From NCBI GenBank assembly GCA_904063045.1, contig CAJFCJ010000009.1:166942-230941 (forward strand): DNA of 64,000 bases, in the 5' to 3' direction. A model generated the notes under the pieces. It saw only the letters and a program-made list of their open reading frames with translations, was not told where the DNA came from and made no database searches. Positions 61,696-64,000 of the stretch are shown here, piece by piece. The position numbers were made by a program, and so were the translations under genes. The DNA is from Dimorphilus gyrociliatus (Eukaryota; Annelida; Polychaeta; Dinophilidae). Every line of letters starts with the position of its first letter. Position 1 is the first letter of the stretch.

Positions 61696-64000
61696 TTACT
61701 CTTCTTCATTCCCTTCATTAATTTCGTTTTTAATAATAGTCTTTTCTTTATTTGCCCAGAATGCCTCGAGAATTCGAATTTCTTTCAAGGCTCTTCTGGC
61801 TGCTGCATTCTTTGCTATTCTATAGTTTCTTCCTATTCCTTTATAAAGACCTTTTCCGATAACTGTTACAGTTACGCGTATTTTACCATCGATCGTTCTT
61901 TCCGGACGTTCAAACTTCGCTGTTTCGGGTTCTTGTTCTAGCAGCTCGCGCACTGGCGATTTTGGTATACTCTCAGTGAAAGCGTCAATTTGTGTCTTCA
62001 TTAATTTGTAATAGACTTGCCATACAACATCCAAGGACATCTTAGAATCTAAGTAAATTGCTCCAGCAACGGATTCGAAAATATCACCCAGAGCTTTTGG
62101 AATTTCAATATCTTGAGCTTCGTGACCTTCATCAGTTTCTAGACCCAGATTATCATCCAAGAGAACTTGGTCCGAATGTGATCTATGCCACGCAACAAAC
62201 TTATTAATTACTTCGAAAAGTTGTGGAGAAATAGCTCGAAAAAATTTATGATAATTCCAAGCAACTGCAAGCCAAGCGAACATGTTATTATTAACTAGGG
62301 CAGAGCGGAGATCAGTAAGAACACCGGGCGAGTGCTTCCGTCTATCTTCGAATAAGTGTCTCGTAATAACATAATCAAGAACTGCATCCCCCAGAAACTC
62401 CAGTCTCTGGTAGCAATCAGTTACACTATTATAGTGATAACCTGCATGAGTAAATGCCTGGAGTAAATAAGCCCTGTCGTTGAACTGATAACCGATTATT
62501 CTTTCGAACTCTTCAAAACCATCCAGAAGATTGTCTAAAATATTAGTTGCCCTTGGAACATGAGCTAAAAGTGGACTTGGCGGCGAGAATTTAGAATTTT
62601 CCCTCTCTTCAATTACCTTCAAGCCTAACCAAGACATGAGACGAATAGCAGCTTTTTGACCGCAAGAATTCAAGTAACAACCTATCAGTGCCTCAACACA
62701 GTCCGCAATACTTTTATCGGGTAAACTATGTTGTGTCTGAAGATAATAAGTAATAACAGTCCTCTCACTATGACTATTTTCGGGCCCAAAGTGGACATCA
62801 AGCTCCTTGTAAGTGCCCATAACAAATCCAGGAGGAAGCCAATTTTCTCCTGGTTCAAATTTTGATGCTACCATACACTCTGGCAACTTGTGACGTTTTC
62901 CCAGTTTATATAAATTATAATTGGATACTTGTTTACTTCGTAAATAGCTTAATTTGCCTTCGTGTATACCTGGATGTCTGCAATATAAGAAGACAGTAAC
63001 AGCAAACTTTAGGAAGGAATCCCCTATTGTTTCCAGTCGTTCCAAATTAAAAAAATCGTTAGCATTTGACATAGTTAAAGCTTGTAAAAGGTCTGTCGGA
63101 GACGGGCCCAACCACGTGTCAACATCAATTCGGTCTTTGAAAGAAACAATCTCTTGAGTCTCGCTCGACATGGAGGAATTTAAGCTTTCTTGAACTTCTG
63201 GTGAAAAGTTTGACTCGTCATCAGAGTTGATTGGTGGTGCTAATGAATAGTCAAATTCTAGAGCAGGATACTGATATTCTTCTGGAACATTAGCTACACC
63301 AATAGCTGCCTTTTTAGATATTCGATTTCGAAGTTCACTTGCTAACAATAAAGAATTCATTCTATAAAATATGGCTGGCAGGCAAACCATTTTCCTCCAT
63401 AAAGAAGCTTGCAACACATGAACATGACAAAGTTCTGGAATGAGAATCTGCTTCTGTCGAAGGGATTCTCGTCTGGCTCTTCTTGTCTCTAGACTGCTAG
63501 TTGGTAACGCCCTACCCTTTTGATTGACATATCGAGGTGTTAGTAGATTGAGTCTTACTGATGTATGATCGACATCCAAGAGCGGCTGCTTAAGATCGCT
63601 TATTCCCAAATTGTATTTCACTTCATAATACTCTTTAAAACTATCAAAGGAATCTGAGGGGAATGGACTTTTAGGTGATAAATCTGTACGAATTTCTGCT
63701 ACATAAAAATGCTGTGGCTGGTCCTTATTCCTGTAAGAAGGCATGACAACTGCATCTTCGAATACTTCCTTCTCAAATATGAAGTCTTTCTTTTCTATAA
63801 TATCAGCATTTGAATCGTAAAAGTCTATTACTTTTTGCGCGTACTCCCATTCAATTTCAGATTCTTTTCCGATTAAAGGGATGATTAAAGCGCAACTTGG
63901 TGATTCTTTTGGTTCAAATAACATAGGATCTTTTCCCAATCTAAGTGTTTTTCGAAAAATTGCATAATGAAAGCTAGTAACAATCTTTAGTTGATCACTA
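61696..64000 (-). CDS. DICER1: Dicer, C-terminal part (PAZ, RNase IIIa, RNase IIIb, dsRBD); 5' part outside the window
   Basis: Ribonuclease that cuts pre-miRNAs and long dsRNA. One open frame runs from the window end to the stop at 61696, more than 765 residues, without an intron. In order: platform end (FHYAIFRKTLRLGKDP), PAZ (about 63800-63330; YRNKDQPQHFYVAEI, DVDHTSVRLNLLTPR, LVPELC-like LIPELCHVH, SLWRKMVCLPAIFYR), RNase IIIa (about 63130-62620; NLERLETIGDSFLK, DKSIADCVEALIGCYL), RNase IIIb (about 62500-62020; YQRLEFLGDAVLDY, SPGVLTDLRSALVNN, ALGDIFESVAGAIY) and dsRBD (about 61945-61735; SPVRELLEQEPETAKF, AAARRAL). Acidic catalytic residues of both RNase III domains are present. The insert between the RNase IIIa halves is much shorter than in vertebrate Dicer. 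Helicase domain is outside the window. Confidence 0.96.
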   Translation of the reverse strand, partial: SDQLKIVTSFHYAIFRKTLRLGKDPMLFEPKESPSCALIIPLIGKESEIEWEYAQKVIDFYDSNADIIEKKDFIFEKEVFEDAVVMPSYRNKDQPQHFYVAEIRTDLSPKSPFPSDSFDSFKEYYEVKYNLGISDLKQPLLDVDHTSVRLNLLTPRYVNQKGRALPTSSLETRRARRESLRQKQILIPELCHVHVLQASLWRKMVCLPAIFYRMNSLLLASELRNRISKKAAIGVANVPEEYQYPALEFDYSLAPPINSDDESNFSPEVQESLNSSMSSETQEIVSFKDRIDVDTWLGPSPTDLLQALTMSNANDFFNLERLETIGDSFLKFAVTVFLYCRHPGIHEGKLSYLRSKQVSNYNLYKLGKRHKLPECMVASKFEPGENWLPPGFVMGTYKELDVHFGPENSHSERTVITYYLQTQHSLPDKSIADCVEALIGCYLNSCGQKAAIRLMSWLGLKVIEERENSKFSPPSPLLAHVPRATNILDNLLDGFEEFERIIGYQFNDRAYLLQAFTHAGYHYNSVTDCYQRLEFLGDAVLDYVITRHLFEDRRKHSPGVLTDLRSALVNNNMFAWLAVAWNYHKFFRAISPQLFEVINKFVAWHRSHSDQVLLDDNLGLETDEGHEAQDIEIPKALGDIFESVAGAIYLDSKMSLDVVWQVYYKLMKTQIDAFTESIPKSPVRELLEQEPETAKFERPERTIDGKIRVTVTVIGKGLYKGIGRNYRIAKNAAARRALKEIRILEAFWANKEKTIIKNEINEGNEEE

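Overview
The window is animal nuclear DNA. It is AT-rich, with spliced genes whose introns are mostly 50-65 bp with GT-AG ends, and it contains metazoan families such as POU4, STAT, a bombesin/CCHamide-type peptide receptor, an SLC12A9-like transporter, alpha-tubulin and Dicer. The short introns and close gene spacing suggest a small-bodied protostome with a compact genome. A miniature annelid such as Dimorphilus is a guess I cannot test here. Coordinates for spliced genes are spans; exon limits are in each entry and were placed by eye from splice sites and reading phase.

Layout, left to right. 1-11880 (+) is a Rabconnectin-3 alpha/DMXL gene cut at its 5' end. 13059-15686 (+) is a divergent STAT. 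15991-17598 (-) is the GPI inositol acyltransferase PIGW, divergent from PPIL4 (17823-19787, +). 20092-21916 (+) is a secreted seven-TSR protein built from a recent tandem array of 231-bp exon-intron units. 24543-25725 (-) is a short-lid lipase/phospholipase A1. 27235-27777 (-) is a coiled-coil protein of unknown role. 27.8-36.9 kb has no convincing gene and ends at a TATA-box promoter and POU4 (37148-38217, +). Then come UAP1 (39372-41311, -), SLC12A9 (42245-45206, -), mitochondrial ribosomal protein L16 (45480-46660, -), a divergent pair of unknown genes (47332-47688, - and 47864-48823, +), a 104-aa secreted cysteine-rich protein (49000-49649, -), an atypical orphan GPCR (50732-51850, +), a PNPO-like gene (53108-54061, -), a CCHamide/bombesin-type receptor (54640-55689, -), alpha-tubulin (59572-61016, +) and the C-terminal part of Dicer (61696-64000, -, cut by the window end).

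The genes do not form one pathway; most are unrelated housekeeping and signalling genes. The observation I rate most interesting is the PNPO-like protein: it keeps the fold but has replaced the pyridoxal-phosphate pocket residues of the family, and it begins with a MGCTAS acylation-type N-terminus, so it may be a membrane-tethered pseudoenzyme. Next are the TSR exon array with identical introns, the small secreted cysteine-rich protein recovered from three short exons, the STAT lacking its N-terminal domain, and the long non-coding stretch before POU4 with a SOX-type dyad.
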